From Pacificoceanicola sp049803835 (GTDB lineage Bacteria > Pseudomonadota > Alphaproteobacteria > Rhodobacterales > Rhodobacteraceae): a stretch of 64,000 bases of DNA. Numbering within the stretch: the first letter of the stretch is position 1; the number at the start of each line of letters is the position of its first letter. Made by a program: the position numbers and the translations under genes. The notes beneath the pieces were generated by a model that saw nothing but the letters and a program-made list of their open reading frames with translations, was not told the origin of the DNA and searched no databases. This document shows positions 18,144 to 27,656 of the stretch, one piece after another. The stretch spans positions 124,001 through 188,000 of the forward strand of contig NZ_JBNAGK010000010.1 of NCBI RefSeq assembly GCF_049803835.1. The letters run 5' to 3'.

Positions 18144-19123
18144 CCGACGCGACCTTTGCCGACACGACCCCCGCCCCGCGCCTGAGCCTTGGCGAACGGT
18201 GGTACATCGACAAGCGGCTGAAAGGGCTGACGCGCTTCGCGCTGGCGATCACCGTGCTGAACATCCTGGGGCACCTGTTTCTCGGCTTCGAGCAATCCTG
18301 GATGACGCCCTTCGTGGCTCTGGCGGCGGCCTATGGCACGGAGTTCCTTGCCGAGACGGTGCAGGCCCGCGTGGACGGCCGTGCGCCGAAGTACAAGGGC
18401 ACGCCCGGCACGGTCATCGCCTTCTTCCTTTCGGCGCATATCTCCGCGCTGGCGGTGGGCATGCTGCTCTTTGCCAACGAACAGATCTGGGTCGTCGCCT
18501 TCGCCGCTTCGCTCGCCGTCGCGTCGAAATGGATTGTACGGGTGCCGGTGCGCATGGGGGCGAAGACGGTGCAGCGCCATGTGCTCAACCCGTCGAACTT
18601 CGGCATCACCGCGACGCTGCTGCTCTTCCCCTCGGTCGGCATCGCGCCGCCTTACATGTTCGCCGAAAACGTCAGCGGCATCTTCGATTTCCTCCTGCCT
18701 CTGGTCGTCATCGGCACCGGCAGCCTGCTCAACACCAAGCTGACCGGGCGCATGACTCTGATCTTCGCCTGGCTCGGCTGTTTTGCCCTGCAGGCGCTGA
18801 TCCGCAGCACGATCAACGGCACGCCGCTGGGTGCGTCGCTGATGCCGATGAGCGGCTTCGCCTTCATCCTGTTCACCTTCTACATGGTGACGGACCCGGC
18901 CACGACTCCCGGCAAGCCGCGCAATCAGGTTCTGTTCGCCGCGGCGGTGGCGGGTTTCTATGCGCTCTTCATGCAGCTGCACATCGTCTTCGGCCTGTTC
19001 TACGCGCTGACGCTCGTGACCGCCCTGCGCGGTGCCTGGCTGGCGGTGCAGGCCATCGTGCCCGCGTCCGATCCGGCCCGGGCGGAGGCCGATCTCGCCG
19101 TCCTGCGGACCCCTGGAGAATAA
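18140..19123 (+). CDS. Enediyne-cassette protein E5 (UnbU-like, RnfD-type membrane protein)
   Basis: This 327-residue protein has about nine to ten membrane segments and resembles the NqrB/RnfD family, as E5/UnbU proteins of enediyne clusters do. The segment VLNPSNFGI is in the region equivalent to the flavin-binding part of RnfD. E5 may help pass electrons or the polyene through the inner membrane, but its function is not established. It overlaps E4 by 4 bp and ends 4 bp before the megasynthase, and this E4-E5-PKS order supports the cassette assignment. Confidence 0.87.
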   Translation: MTDATFADTTPAPRLSLGERWYIDKRLKGLTRFALAITVLNILGHLFLGFEQSWMTPFVALAAAYGTEFLAETVQARVDGRAPKYKGTPGTVIAFFLSAHISALAVGMLLFANEQIWVVAFAASLAVASKWIVRVPVRMGAKTVQRHVLNPSNFGITATLLLFPSVGIAPPYMFAENVSGIFDFLLPLVVIGTGSLLNTKLTGRMTLIFAWLGCFALQALIRSTINGTPLGASLMPMSGFAFILFTFYMVTDPATTPGKPRNQVLFAAAVAGFYALFMQLHIVFGLFYALTLVTALRGAWLAVQAIVPASDPARAEADLAVLRTPGE

Positions 19124-19127
19124 GACC

Positions 19128-22100
19128 ATGTCCGACGCCGTCGTCATCTGCGCCCTTGCCTGCCGCTACCCCGACGCGGCGACCCCGCGCCAGTTCTGGC
19201 GCAACCTGATGCACGGGCGGCGGTCCTTCCGGCCCTTGCCCGCCACCCGGCTGCCCCTCGCGGCCTACGCGCCGGAGCGCATCGGTCAGGCGGATTCGAT
19301 CACGCCGGTGCTGGCTGGTCTGATCTCGGACTGGGCCTTCGACCGGGCGCGGTTCCACGTGCCGAAGGGCAGCTATGAGGCGACGGACCTGACGCACTGG
19401 CTGGCGCTGGACCTGACGGCGGAGGTGCTGGCGGGCATCGGCGGGGCGGAGGCTCTGGGTCGGCAGAACACGGCGGTGATCGTGGCGAACACGCTGACCG
19501 GGGAGTTCAGCCGCGCCGGGTTGACCCGGGGACGGCTGCCGTTTCTCGACGAGGTGCTGGGCGGGGCGCTGGACGACGCGGGCGTCGATGGCGCACAGGC
19601 GGAAACCCTCCGGGCGCTCTTTGCCAAGCACCTGACGGATCGCTTTCCGGCCCCGACGGAGGACACGCTCGCCGGGGGGCTCGCCAACACCATTGCCGGG
19701 CGGATCGCCAACTACTTCGACTTCCACGGCGGCGCCTATACGGTGGACGGCGCCTGTTCCTCCTCGCTGCTGGCGGTGCACAACGCGGCGTCGATGCTGT
19801 CGGACGGCTCGGCGGATACGGTCATCGCCGGGGCGGTGGACCTGTCGCTCGACCCGTTCGAACTGGTCGGCTTCTCCCGCAACGGGGCTTTGTCCGCCAC
19901 AAGGATGCGAGTGTTCGACGAACGCTCCGACGGTTTCTGGCCCGGCGAGGGCGCGGCGGTGGCGGTGTTCAAGCGCGAGTCCGACGCTCTGGCACAGGGC
20001 TTGCCGGTCCTCGCCCGGCTGCGTGGCTGGGCCATGTCCACCGATGGCGCGGGCGGGTTGACCCGGCCCGACGCGGACGGACAACGCCTCGCCTGCGAGC
20101 GGGCATTGGCGAAGGCGGGCGTCGCACCCGAAGACGTGGCCTATGTGGAGGCGCATGGCACCGGCACGCCGGTGGGCGATCCCACGGAAATCCGTGCCCT
20201 GGCGGCTCTGAACGCGGGCAGGCGGGAGCCGGTGCGCATCGGCTCGGTCAAGGCGAACATCGGCCATACCAAGGCTGCGGCGGGCTTTGCCGGGCTGGTC
20301 AAGCTGGTGCAGGGCTTCACCGCCGGGGCCATCCCGCCGCACGTGACGGCAGAGCTGCCGAGCCGGGCGTTTGCCGAAGTTGACGGCATTGTCGCGCCAC
20401 TGGCGCAAGCGATGCCGGTGGGCGAGGGGCCGCTGATCGCGGGCCTGTCGAGTTTCGGTTTCGGCGGGATCAACGTGCACGCCGTGCTGGAGAAACCCGC
20501 CGGACCGCGCCCCGTGCTGCGCGACGCGCCGAAGGGCCTGAACGCGGTCGATCCGGGGGCGGAGCTGTTCCTGTTCAAGGCCGACGATGCGACCGGGCTG
20601 GCCACCGCGCTCACCGAAGTTCTGCCGGTGCTGGAAACCCTGTCCCTCGCGGAAATGGCCGACATGGCGCGGGAACTGGCGCGGCGGGCGCAGTTCGGCC
20701 TCTGCCGTCTGGCCTTTGTCGCGGCACGGCCCGAGGGGTTGGCGGCGAAGGCGCGGTCCGCGTTGGACTGGCTTGAAAGCGGCGCTGAGGGAAAGGCCCC
20801 CGAGGGGGTGCACGCCGATCTGTCCGGGCAGGGGCGGGACATCTGCCTGCTGTTCTCCGGTCAGGCGGCCCCGGTGCGTGCGCCGTCCCCGCTCTGGCTC
20901 CGGCGGTTCCCGGAGTTGCAGGCGCTGGCGCAGGCCCTTCCCGCGCGGGTGCGTCCGGGCGATGCGGACACCGCCAACGCGCAACCGGCAATCACCTTCG
21001 CCAACCTTGCCGGTCTCAAGGTTCTGGAAAGCCTTGGCGTCACGGCCAGCGATGCCATCGGCCATAGCCTCGGCGAACTCGCCAGCCTTGTCTGGGCCGG
21101 GGCCTTGACGCCGGAAGACGGGCTGCGGCTCGCTGCCTTGCGGGGCGCGGTGATGGCCGAGCATGGCGCGGACCAGGGGGCGATGCTGCGCATCAGCGCC
21201 GGGGCGGACGATTGCGCCGCGCTCGTCGCGGGTGGCTGCTCCGTCGCCTGCCTGAACACGCCCACGGAAACCGTCGTCGCCGGGCCGAAGGCCGCCCTGG
21301 AGCGGGTCACGGCGCGGGCCAAGGGGATCGGGCTGGAGGTTTTCCCGCTGAAGACCTCCCATGCCTTCCACAGCGCCGACATGGTCCCGGCGCAGGCTCC
21401 GTTTGCCAAGGTGCTGGACGATGTGACCATTGCGCAGCCCCGGGCCTATACCTCGACGGTGCCGGTCACGGGCGACGACCTCCGTGCACGGCTGGTGGCG
21501 CAACTGGTGGAGCCGGTGACTTTCGCCCCGGCCGTGACCGGCCACGGCGCGGATACGCTGTTCATCGAATGCGGACCCGGGTCCGGGCTTGCGCGGCTGG
21601 CGGAAGCCTGCGGACGCGAGGCGCTGGCGATCGACTCGCAAGGGGTCAGCCTGGAGCCTCTCTGGGAGGTTTGCGCGGCGCTTTTCACCGCCGGACAGGA
21701 CATCGACACCGAGGCGCTCTTTGCCGGGCGCGGCACCTGGCCGGGGATGCGCACGCGTCTGCCGGAGTTGCTGAGCAACCCCTGCGGGGCGCGGTCGGTG
21801 CTGCGGGACGCGGCGTCGCCCGTGGCGGCAACACCCGTCATCGCCGACACCGTGGCGGAAACAGTCCCGGAGGCCGTGGTGGCGGTGGCCGCGACTTCGG
21901 CCCCCGCCGATACCTCCGACGCGCTGGGCACCGTCCTTCAGGCGATCTGCGCCGAGACGGGCCTCCCCGTCGAAACCCTCGATCCCGCTAAGAAATTCCA
22001 GTCCGACCTGCACATGAACTCGCTCGCCGTGGTGCGTATCGCCACGGCAGCGGCACGGGCGATGGGGGTGAATTTCCTCGGCTCGCCCACGGATTTCGCC

Positions 22101-24644
22101 GATGGCAGCGCACAGGACCTCGCGGATGCCCTCGCCGATCTGGTCGCAACGGGTGGCGACACCGGCGGTGGGCGCATCCATGGCGTGCGGCCCTGGTTCC
22201 ATGCCTACGGGACGGTCTGGGAAGCGGCAGAGATGCCGAAACCCTACGGCGAGGCGGGGCAGCCGGCGCGGCTCACCGTGCCGGAGGTCTTCGACCAACC
22301 GGCGGCGGAGCGGCTGTTTGCCGACGTGCAGGAGGCGGCGCGGAAGACCGACCGGCTGGAAGTCCTGCACCGGGGTGCGCCGGTCAGCGCCTTCCTGCGT
22401 TCGGCCTTTGTCGAAGGCGCGTTCACGGCGGTCACTCTGGTCGACCTCGGCGCGGCGGCGGAGGACGATCCCCGCATCGACGCGCTGTGCAAGGCGGCGC
22501 GTGCGGGACAATTCCGGGAGATGCGGCTCGACGCGGAGGGCGGCCTGTCGCGCCCGGTGTTCGGGCGGGTGACGCCCGAGCAAGCCCCCGTCGAGGCCGA
22601 GCCAAGAATCATCCTCGCCGTTGGCTGTCACCGGGGTATCGGCACGGAATGCGCTTTCGCGGCGGCGGGGCCGGGAAGCGAGGTGATCTTCGTCGGGCGC
22701 AGCCGAGCGAAGGACAGGGAGATTGCCGAGACGCTGAACAGCGCGGCGGCGCGTGGCATCGCGGCGCGGTATCTGCAATGCGACGTGGCCGATCCGGCGG
22801 CGGTCAAGGCCTTGGCGGAGACGCTGGATGTCACCCCCGACATGCTCCTTTACGCGCCCGCACTGAACGTGCCGCAAACCTTGCTGGACCTGAGCGCCGA
22901 GTCCGTGGCGAAGACCCTCGCGCCGAAGACAGCGGGCCTCTCCAACGTGCTGGACACCTTCGGGGGCGGGCTGACGCGGCTCATCGCCTTCGGTTCGATC
23001 ATCGGGCGAATCGGGCTGGAGGGGGAATGCCATTACGCGCTGGCCAACGCCATGCAGAGCGCCCTGGTCGAAGACTTCGGCAGGGCGCATCCGGACTGCG
23101 CTGCGCTTTCGCTCGAATGGACCGTCTGGTCCGGCGCGGGCATGGGCGAGCGGCTCGGCATCGTCGAGCGGCTCGGCGCCATGGGGGTCGACGCGCTGCC
23201 CTTCGACGAGGCTCTGGCGATCTACACCGACATGCTGGACCGCGGGGCCACGGGCACGGTCTGCATCACCGGGCGCTACGGTGCACGGGCCGACCTGATC
23301 GTGCCGCAGGAGCGAATGCCTTTGCGGTTCACCGAAGACGTGCTGATCGACTATCCCGGCAGCGAATGCGTGGTCGAGACGACGCTGGGCGCCGGGCGCG
23401 ATCCCTATCTTGCCGATCACAGGGTGATGGGCCACGAGATCTTTCCGGGGGTCATGGCGCTGGAGGCCATGGCGCAGACGGCTTCGGGGTTGCTGGGTGA
23501 GCGCGTCCCGGTGGTCCGCGACGTTGCCTTCGAGCGTGCCATCGTGGTGCCGCACGCCGGGCTGCGCATCCGCGTGGCGGCGCTGGCGGAGGCGGATGGC
23601 AGCGTTTCGGCGGCGGTGTTCAGCGAGGAGGACGGCTTTGTCTCGCCCTGCCTGCGGGCGGTGTTCGACACGCAAGACGATTCGTCCGATGACGTTCCGG
23701 CGGTCATGGATGAGACCGGCGAGCCTTTGATCACGGACGCGGCGGCGCTCTACGGGCCGGTGTTCTTCCACGGTCCAAGCTTTGCCTGTGTGCGGTCGGT
23801 GCGGGCCGTGACCTCGCGCCGGGTGGTTGTCGACGTGACCCGTGGGCCGGCGCGGTGGTTCGGCGGCTACGAGGCGCAGACGCTGTTGCTCGGCGATCCG
23901 GCGATCTCCGACGCGGCCATGCACATGCTGCAGATGGCGGTGCCGCATCGGCGTGTGCTGCCGCTGACCGTGGCGCGGATATCGCGGTTCGGCGAGATCG
24001 GCGCGACCGTGCGGATCGAAGGCACGGAGAACTGGGCGAAGGACGGCGAATACAGCTTCGACATGGCCGGGTTCGATGCGGACGGGGCGTGCACCTTCGT
24101 CTGGCGCGATGCGCGGTTCGTGGCGCTGGCGGCGATCGACACCAAAGCAGTGCTGGACGCCGCGCCGGTGCTGGCGGAGGCGTTGCTGGAGCGCAAGGCG
24201 CGGGAGGCGCTGGACGATACCGTGCGGGTGGCGCTTGTCCATGGGGAGGGCGACCGCAGGGCAGAGGCCCTTACGCGGCTCGGGCTGGACGCGGCACAGG
24301 TGCTGCGCCGGGCGGACGGGCGGCCGATGCTGCCGGGCGGTCACCTGAGCCTGAGCCATGGCGCGGGCGTGACGCTGGCGATCCTGTCGGACTTTCCGGT
24401 GGCCTGCGACCTGACCGATCCGGGCGAGACCTACCCGGAGGGCATGGACGCCGCCAGCTTTGCCCGCGCGGAGGTGCGCCGCAAGCTCGGCTTGCCGGAG
24501 CCTTTCGCCGACGGGCGGGCGCATGACGGGTTGACGCTTGTGCCTTGCCCGCTTGCCCCGCTGCCGCTGACCGCCTGTTTCGGCGGACTGCCCGCCGAAA
24601 CCGTACCCGAGGAGAGACACGCACACACGGAGGCCGCAGAATGA
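19128..24644 (+). CDS. pksE: Iterative enediyne-type polyketide synthase (KS-AT-ACP-KR-DH-PPTase)
   Basis: This 1838-residue megasynthase has a ketosynthase (residues 1-450; Cys210 in DGACSSS, His343 in EAHGTGTP, His380 in NIGHTKAA), an acyltransferase (about 550-840; Ser647 in GHSLGE), an ACP (about 920-1000; Ser965 in DLHMNSL), a ketoreductase (about 1150-1400; Ser1290, Tyr1303; cofactor loop GCHRGIG), a dehydratase (about 1405-1680; His1431 in HRVMGHEIFP), and a C-terminal phosphopantetheinyl transferase (about 1690-1838; GRPMLPGG, LSLSHG, CDLTDP). An integrated ACP-KR-DH-PPTase order is specific to enediyne PKSs, which activate themselves and iterate to an octaketide polyene. All condensation and reduction residues appear present. 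There is no enoylreductase, as expected for a polyene. The start at 19128 is 4 bp after E5, and the stop overlaps the thioesterase start. Confidence 0.93.
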   Translation: MSDAVVICALACRYPDAATPRQFWRNLMHGRRSFRPLPATRLPLAAYAPERIGQADSITPVLAGLISDWAFDRARFHVPKGSYEATDLTHWLALDLTAEVLAGIGGAEALGRQNTAVIVANTLTGEFSRAGLTRGRLPFLDEVLGGALDDAGVDGAQAETLRALFAKHLTDRFPAPTEDTLAGGLANTIAGRIANYFDFHGGAYTVDGACSSSLLAVHNAASMLSDGSADTVIAGAVDLSLDPFELVGFSRNGALSATRMRVFDERSDGFWPGEGAAVAVFKRESDALAQGLPVLARLRGWAMSTDGAGGLTRPDADGQRLACERALAKAGVAPEDVAYVEAHGTGTPVGDPTEIRALAALNAGRREPVRIGSVKANIGHTKAAAGFAGLVKLVQGFTAGAIPPHVTAELPSRAFAEVDGIVAPLAQAMPVGEGPLIAGLSSFGFGGINVHAVLEKPAGPRPVLRDAPKGLNAVDPGAELFLFKADDATGLATALTEVLPVLETLSLAEMADMARELARRAQFGLCRLAFVAARPEGLAAKARSALDWLESGAEGKAPEGVHADLSGQGRDICLLFSGQAAPVRAPSPLWLRRFPELQALAQALPARVRPGDADTANAQPAITFANLAGLKVLESLGVTASDAIGHSLGELASLVWAGALTPEDGLRLAALRGAVMAEHGADQGAMLRISAGADDCAALVAGGCSVACLNTPTETVVAGPKAALERVTARAKGIGLEVFPLKTSHAFHSADMVPAQAPFAKVLDDVTIAQPRAYTSTVPVTGDDLRARLVAQLVEPVTFAPAVTGHGADTLFIECGPGSGLARLAEACGREALAIDSQGVSLEPLWEVCAALFTAGQDIDTEALFAGRGTWPGMRTRLPELLSNPCGARSVLRDAASPVAATPVIADTVAETVPEAVVAVAATSAPADTSDALGTVLQAICAETGLPVETLDPAKKFQSDLHMNSLAVVRIATAAARAMGVNFLGSPTDFADGSAQDLADALADLVATGGDTGGGRIHGVRPWFHAYGTVWEAAEMPKPYGEAGQPARLTVPEVFDQPAAERLFADVQEAARKTDRLEVLHRGAPVSAFLRSAFVEGAFTAVTLVDLGAAAEDDPRIDALCKAARAGQFREMRLDAEGGLSRPVFGRVTPEQAPVEAEPRIILAVGCHRGIGTECAFAAAGPGSEVIFVGRSRAKDREIAETLNSAAARGIAARYLQCDVADPAAVKALAETLDVTPDMLLYAPALNVPQTLLDLSAESVAKTLAPKTAGLSNVLDTFGGGLTRLIAFGSIIGRIGLEGECHYALANAMQSALVEDFGRAHPDCAALSLEWTVWSGAGMGERLGIVERLGAMGVDALPFDEALAIYTDMLDRGATGTVCITGRYGARADLIVPQERMPLRFTEDVLIDYPGSECVVETTLGAGRDPYLADHRVMGHEIFPGVMALEAMAQTASGLLGERVPVVRDVAFERAIVVPHAGLRIRVAALAEADGSVSAAVFSEEDGFVSPCLRAVFDTQDDSSDDVPAVMDETGEPLITDAAALYGPVFFHGPSFACVRSVRAVTSRRVVVDVTRGPARWFGGYEAQTLLLGDPAISDAAMHMLQMAVPHRRVLPLTVARISRFGEIGATVRIEGTENWAKDGEYSFDMAGFDADGACTFVWRDARFVALAAIDTKAVLDAAPVLAEALLERKAREALDDTVRVALVHGEGDRRAEALTRLGLDAAQVLRRADGRPMLPGGHLSLSHGAGVTLAILSDFPVACDLTDPGETYPEGMDAASFARAEVRRKLGLPEPFADGRAHDGLTLVPCPLAPLPLTACFGGLPAETVPEERHAHTEAAE

Positions 24645-25108
24645 CCATCGCAAGAGCCACACCCGGACAGGCAACCGCCGTCGCTCCGGCCTTCGTCTAC
24701 CGCCATCCCATCGGCTTCGAGGAAACCAACGTCGTCGGCAACGTCTATTACGCCAAGCACATCAGCTGGATGGGCCGCTGCCGGGAGATGTTCCTCAAGG
24801 CGCATGCGCCGGGGATATTGCAAGAGATCTATGCCGATTTGCGCCTCGTCACGCTGAACCTCTCCTGCGACTACTTCGACGAATTCCACGCCTTCGACGA
24901 GGTCGAAGTCCATATGCGGCTGGAGGGCATTCAACAGCACAAGGTTGCGATGACCTTCGACTACTACCTTGGCGAGGGCCCGCAGGCGCGGCTGATGGCC
25001 ATGGGCAAGCAGTCCATCGGCTGCATGCGGGCGGTGGAGGGCGGCATGGTGCCGGTGCCGCCGCCGGAGGAGCTTCGGCTGGCGTTGGAGAAGTTCAAGG
25101 CGAAATGA
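24641..25108 (+). CDS. Enediyne hot-dog thioesterase (E10/CalE7-like)
   Basis: This 155-residue single-domain hot-dog protein has the hallmark N-terminal motif GFEETNVVGNVYYAKH followed by WMGRCREMFL, nearly as in CalE7/DynE7/SgcE10, including the Asn, Tyr and Arg implicated in release of the polyene from the enediyne PKS. It should hydrolyse the ACP-bound beta-keto polyene. ATG 24641 overlaps the megasynthase stop (ATGA), and its own stop overlaps the next gene in the same way. The pairing of this specific thioesterase with the PKS is the strongest support for enediyne-type chemistry. Confidence 0.93.
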   Translation: MTIARATPGQATAVAPAFVYRHPIGFEETNVVGNVYYAKHISWMGRCREMFLKAHAPGILQEIYADLRLVTLNLSCDYFDEFHAFDEVEVHMRLEGIQQHKVAMTFDYYLGEGPQARLMAMGKQSIGCMRAVEGGMVPVPPPEELRLALEKFKAK

Positions 25109-25911
25109 CAGGCCTGTCCCGCCAGAATGACGGCGTGGTCGCGGACCGCGCGGCGGATGCCGAAGCCGTGGCCTCGGTCATCCGGCAGATGAAGCTGCCA
25201 CAGAACGGCACCGTGACGCTGGATGAATGGGCGGAGTACGCGGGGTTGGGCAAGTACCGGCTGACCGACGCCTTCCGAACCCTGACCGGCATCCCGCCGA
25301 TGACCTTCCACAACGCCGAGAAGCTGGAGCTGGCGAAGCGCCTTCTGGTGTTCGAGGAGATGAGCGTCACCGACACCTGTTTCGACATCGGCTTCGAGAG
25401 CCTCGGGTCGTTCATTTCCAAGTTCACCACGCAGGTCGGGATTCCGCCGGGCAAATACGCCAGGACCATGAAGGAGACCGGCTTTGCCGAGCTCTTCGTG
25501 CTGGCGCTGGCGCATGGGCTGAAGGATGGCGCGGAGGGCGCGGCGCAGGCGCGGCTGCGGTTCGAGCGGCCGGTCTGGAGCGGCGCACCGGGGGTGATCG
25601 CCGCGATCTTCCGAAAGCCGATCCCGAGTGGCATGCCGACCGTCTGGCGCTTCATCCACGCGCTCGGGACCGGGACGTCGGTGCCGCTCCAGACCAAGGG
25701 TTACTGCCTTGCCGCGAGCCTGCCGCTGCGGCCCGCGATGGCGGATCTCATCAACCTCAAGCCCGCGCTGATCGGGCGGGCGGAGCTGCGCCCCGGCGTG
25801 GCGGAGACGCGGATCGCGATGGTCGAACCGACGGTCTTCGACCCGCCGGTGACGCTTGCCGTGCCCGCATTGTTTTGTCGGGAAAGCAATGGGTTGGCTA
25901 AGGCCGGCTAA
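25105..25911 (+). CDS. AraC-family regulator with N-terminal HTH
   Basis: In this 268-residue protein the AraC-type double helix-turn-helix is at the N terminus (about residues 20-120; KYRLTDAFRTLTGIPPMTF, LAKRLLVFEEMSVTDTC, IGFESLGSFISKFTTQVG), not at the C terminus as usual. The C-terminal half (about 130-268) is a domain I do not recognise and may sense a ligand. Its start overlaps the thioesterase stop by 4 bp, so it is the last gene of the cassette operon. The 16-bp motif at 25913-25928 begins right after its stop codon and recurs ahead of the island's last gene, which suggests that it controls the island's other units. Confidence 0.82.
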   Translation: MTGLSRQNDGVVADRAADAEAVASVIRQMKLPQNGTVTLDEWAEYAGLGKYRLTDAFRTLTGIPPMTFHNAEKLELAKRLLVFEEMSVTDTCFDIGFESLGSFISKFTTQVGIPPGKYARTMKETGFAELFVLALAHGLKDGAEGAAQARLRFERPVWSGAPGVIAAIFRKPIPSGMPTVWRFIHALGTGTSVPLQTKGYCLAASLPLRPAMADLINLKPALIGRAELRPGVAETRIAMVEPTVFDPPVTLAVPALFCRESNGLAKAG

Positions 25912-25912
25912 G

Positions 25913-25928
25913 CCCAATTTTCGAGAAG
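25913..25928 (+). promoter_or_regulatory. Shared 16-bp island motif, copy 1
   Basis: CCCAATTTTCGAGAAG lies 163 bp upstream of the NTF2-like gene at 26092 and is repeated exactly at 37829-37844, upstream of its paralogue. It is a candidate operator or upstream activator site. Confidence 0.6.
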
Positions 25929-26091
25929 TCACATCCGCTGATTCTGCGTAAGGTCAGTCTCGACACAGGGTGATACTCCGATTTCGAAGGCCGGGCCGAA
26001 GCGTCCGGAAGCCCGCAAGGGCAGGGCGCATCCGCGCCCCCGGAAGAGGTGTGTCCACCGTCCCGAAGCCGTGCCCGAAAGGATGCCATCC

Positions 26092-26634
26092 ATGCGATTT
26101 GCCCTGACACGATGCGCGCTGGCGGCCAGCCTCTCGGTTCTGGCCATGCAGGCGGGTGCCACGGCGCTGACCTACGGCCAGACCATCGACGTGCCGGTGA
26201 ACCAGAGCCTTGCCCTGCCGCCGAATGCCGATGCCTCGGAGCGGGCGGTGCAGGCGGTGGCGGAGCGGGTGGCGCTGCTGATGGCGGCCATGGCGGCGAA
26301 GGACGTCGACGCCATGGCCCCGCTCTACGTCAACAGCCCCGATGCCATGTATTTCTCCGGCGGCGAGAACTGGAAGACCCGCGGCACGGAGCGGTTCCTG
26401 CGCACGCAGGTCGCCTGTCTCGGCGCGGTCGGCGAGATGGAAGTGCTGCCCTACGACATGCAGATGCAGTTTCTCGATGACGTGATGATCACCACGCTCA
26501 CCGGGCAGAACCACCTGCCGCTCGGCGGCGACAGGATTGCCAGAACCAGTTGGCGGTGGTCGCTGGTGTTTCGGAGAAGCGGTGACTCCGACTGGCTGAT
26601 CGCCCACGAACATTTCTCCTTCAAGGAGGAATGA
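26092..26634 (+). CDS. Secreted NTF2/SnoaL-fold-like protein, paralogue A
   Basis: This 180-residue protein has a signal peptide (MRFALTRCALAASLSVLAMQAGATA) and a mature domain with the length and pattern of the SnoaL/NTF2 cone fold (helical start AVQAVAERVALLMAAM, then DMQMQFLDDVMITTLTGQ and a final TSWRWSLVF ... AHEHFSF). It is clearly related to the gene at 38000: both share DMQ.Q, TLTG, WRWSLV and HEH[FY]SF. AAAGGA is 8 bp ahead of the ATG. It heads the second unit of the island. The function is unknown; such folds often bind or isomerise polyketide-like ligands, and some are inert carriers. Confidence 0.72.
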   Translation: MRFALTRCALAASLSVLAMQAGATALTYGQTIDVPVNQSLALPPNADASERAVQAVAERVALLMAAMAAKDVDAMAPLYVNSPDAMYFSGGENWKTRGTERFLRTQVACLGAVGEMEVLPYDMQMQFLDDVMITTLTGQNHLPLGGDRIARTSWRWSLVFRRSGDSDWLIAHEHFSFKEE

Positions 26635-26701
26635 GCCCGTGGATTTCATTCCCTTCACCTCTCCACACCACCCTGACATAGCAACCAAGAGGAACGAGAC
26701 C

Positions 26702-27595
26702 ATGATGTTCAAGACCATGAAGACCGGCCGCGCGGCGCTGCTCGGCGCGGGCATGACGCTGGCGCTGGCCGGCGCGGCATTCGCCGAGGGCCCCGGCCCG
26801 CAGTACGACGAGGCGGCGGATCTGGCGATCCACGAGCTGCTGGCGCAGATCCCGTCGATGGATATCGAGAATCTGCCGGCGCTGCCGATCCAGAAGTTCA
26901 CCCTTCCGGAGGCTGGCGTGGACGTGCTGCGCGCCAAGGTGACCGAGACCTACACCATCGAGGGCGTGGGCACCGATACCGTCGAGCTGACCGGCTGGAT
27001 TGCCGTTCTGCATGGCGATCCGGAGTCGATCATCGACGGCGAGGCCGTGAAGTGGTCGAACTTCCAGGTTGGCACCGAGTTCGTCGGTCTTGACCTGCGC
27101 GCCGAAAGCGACGTCTTCGGCCCGATCCAGGTCACGCTGAACCCCGATGCCATGTCCATCGGCCGCGTCGGCATGTGGCCGGACAGCGCCGTGCCGCGGG
27201 AGTTCCTCCAGCAGGTCGGCCTGACCGAGCAGGACATCGACGACCTGACCCGCCCGCCGGGCGAGTGCGCGCCGATCCCGGATGCCACCTCGGGCGAGCA
27301 GACCACCAATGGCGGCTGCTGCTACGCGCCGCTGGCGGTCAAGGTGTCGATGACGGACCTCGGTCTCGACATGATCTCCGAGCGTCCGGTCCTGATGTAC
27401 TCCTACGTCGAGACCATCCCGCCGGTGGGCTATGTCGCCTCCACCTCGCTGGCTCCGCGTCCGCTGGTGGCCGATGGCCGCGCCGTGGGCACGCTGCAGT
27501 CCGCTGCCGTGACCTTCCGCGAGATCGTGCACCACATGCCGCTCGACGGCCAGCTTCTGGATGGCCGGTTCGACGTCTTCGTGGCGTCCAACTGA
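26702..27595 (+). CDS. Secreted protein of unknown function in the polyketide island
   Basis: This 297-residue protein has a signal peptide ending in LALAGAAFA-E. The mature part seems beta-rich, with a GGCCYAPLAVKV segment containing adjacent cysteines and another Cys in GECAPIP. I do not recognise a family with certainty. AGAGGA stands about 9 bp ahead of the ATG at 26702. It lies between the NTF2-like protein and the RND exporter in the same direction, so it is likely periplasmic and part of handling or modifying the product. A perfect 12-bp hairpin separates it from the exporter gene. Confidence 0.6.
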   Translation: MMFKTMKTGRAALLGAGMTLALAGAAFAEGPGPQYDEAADLAIHELLAQIPSMDIENLPALPIQKFTLPEAGVDVLRAKVTETYTIEGVGTDTVELTGWIAVLHGDPESIIDGEAVKWSNFQVGTEFVGLDLRAESDVFGPIQVTLNPDAMSIGRVGMWPDSAVPREFLQQVGLTEQDIDDLTRPPGECAPIPDATSGEQTTNGGCCYAPLAVKVSMTDLGLDMISERPVLMYSYVETIPPVGYVASTSLAPRPLVADGRAVGTLQSAAVTFREIVHHMPLDGQLLDGRFDVFVASN

Positions 27596-27610
27596 TCCTT
27601 TGACGACAGC

Positions 27611-27638
27611 ATGCGGCGCCGGGGGTCCGGCGCCGCAT
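27611..27638 (+). terminator. Perfect 12-bp intercistronic hairpin
   Basis: ATGCGGCGCCGG-gggt-CCGGCGCCGCAT is a perfect inverted repeat 15 bp after the stop of the secreted protein gene. It has no T tract, so it more likely protects the upstream mRNA or gives partial termination before the exporter gene than acts as a full terminator. Confidence 0.5.
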
Positions 27639-27656
27639 CACCGTTTCGGGGGCATC

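Noticed and set aside
18969..24674. Very long antisense frame (about 1900 codons) opposite the polyketide synthase
   Set aside because: It mirrors the high-GC third-position pattern of the synthase and shows no domains; its composition is Arg/Pro/His-rich and repetitive.
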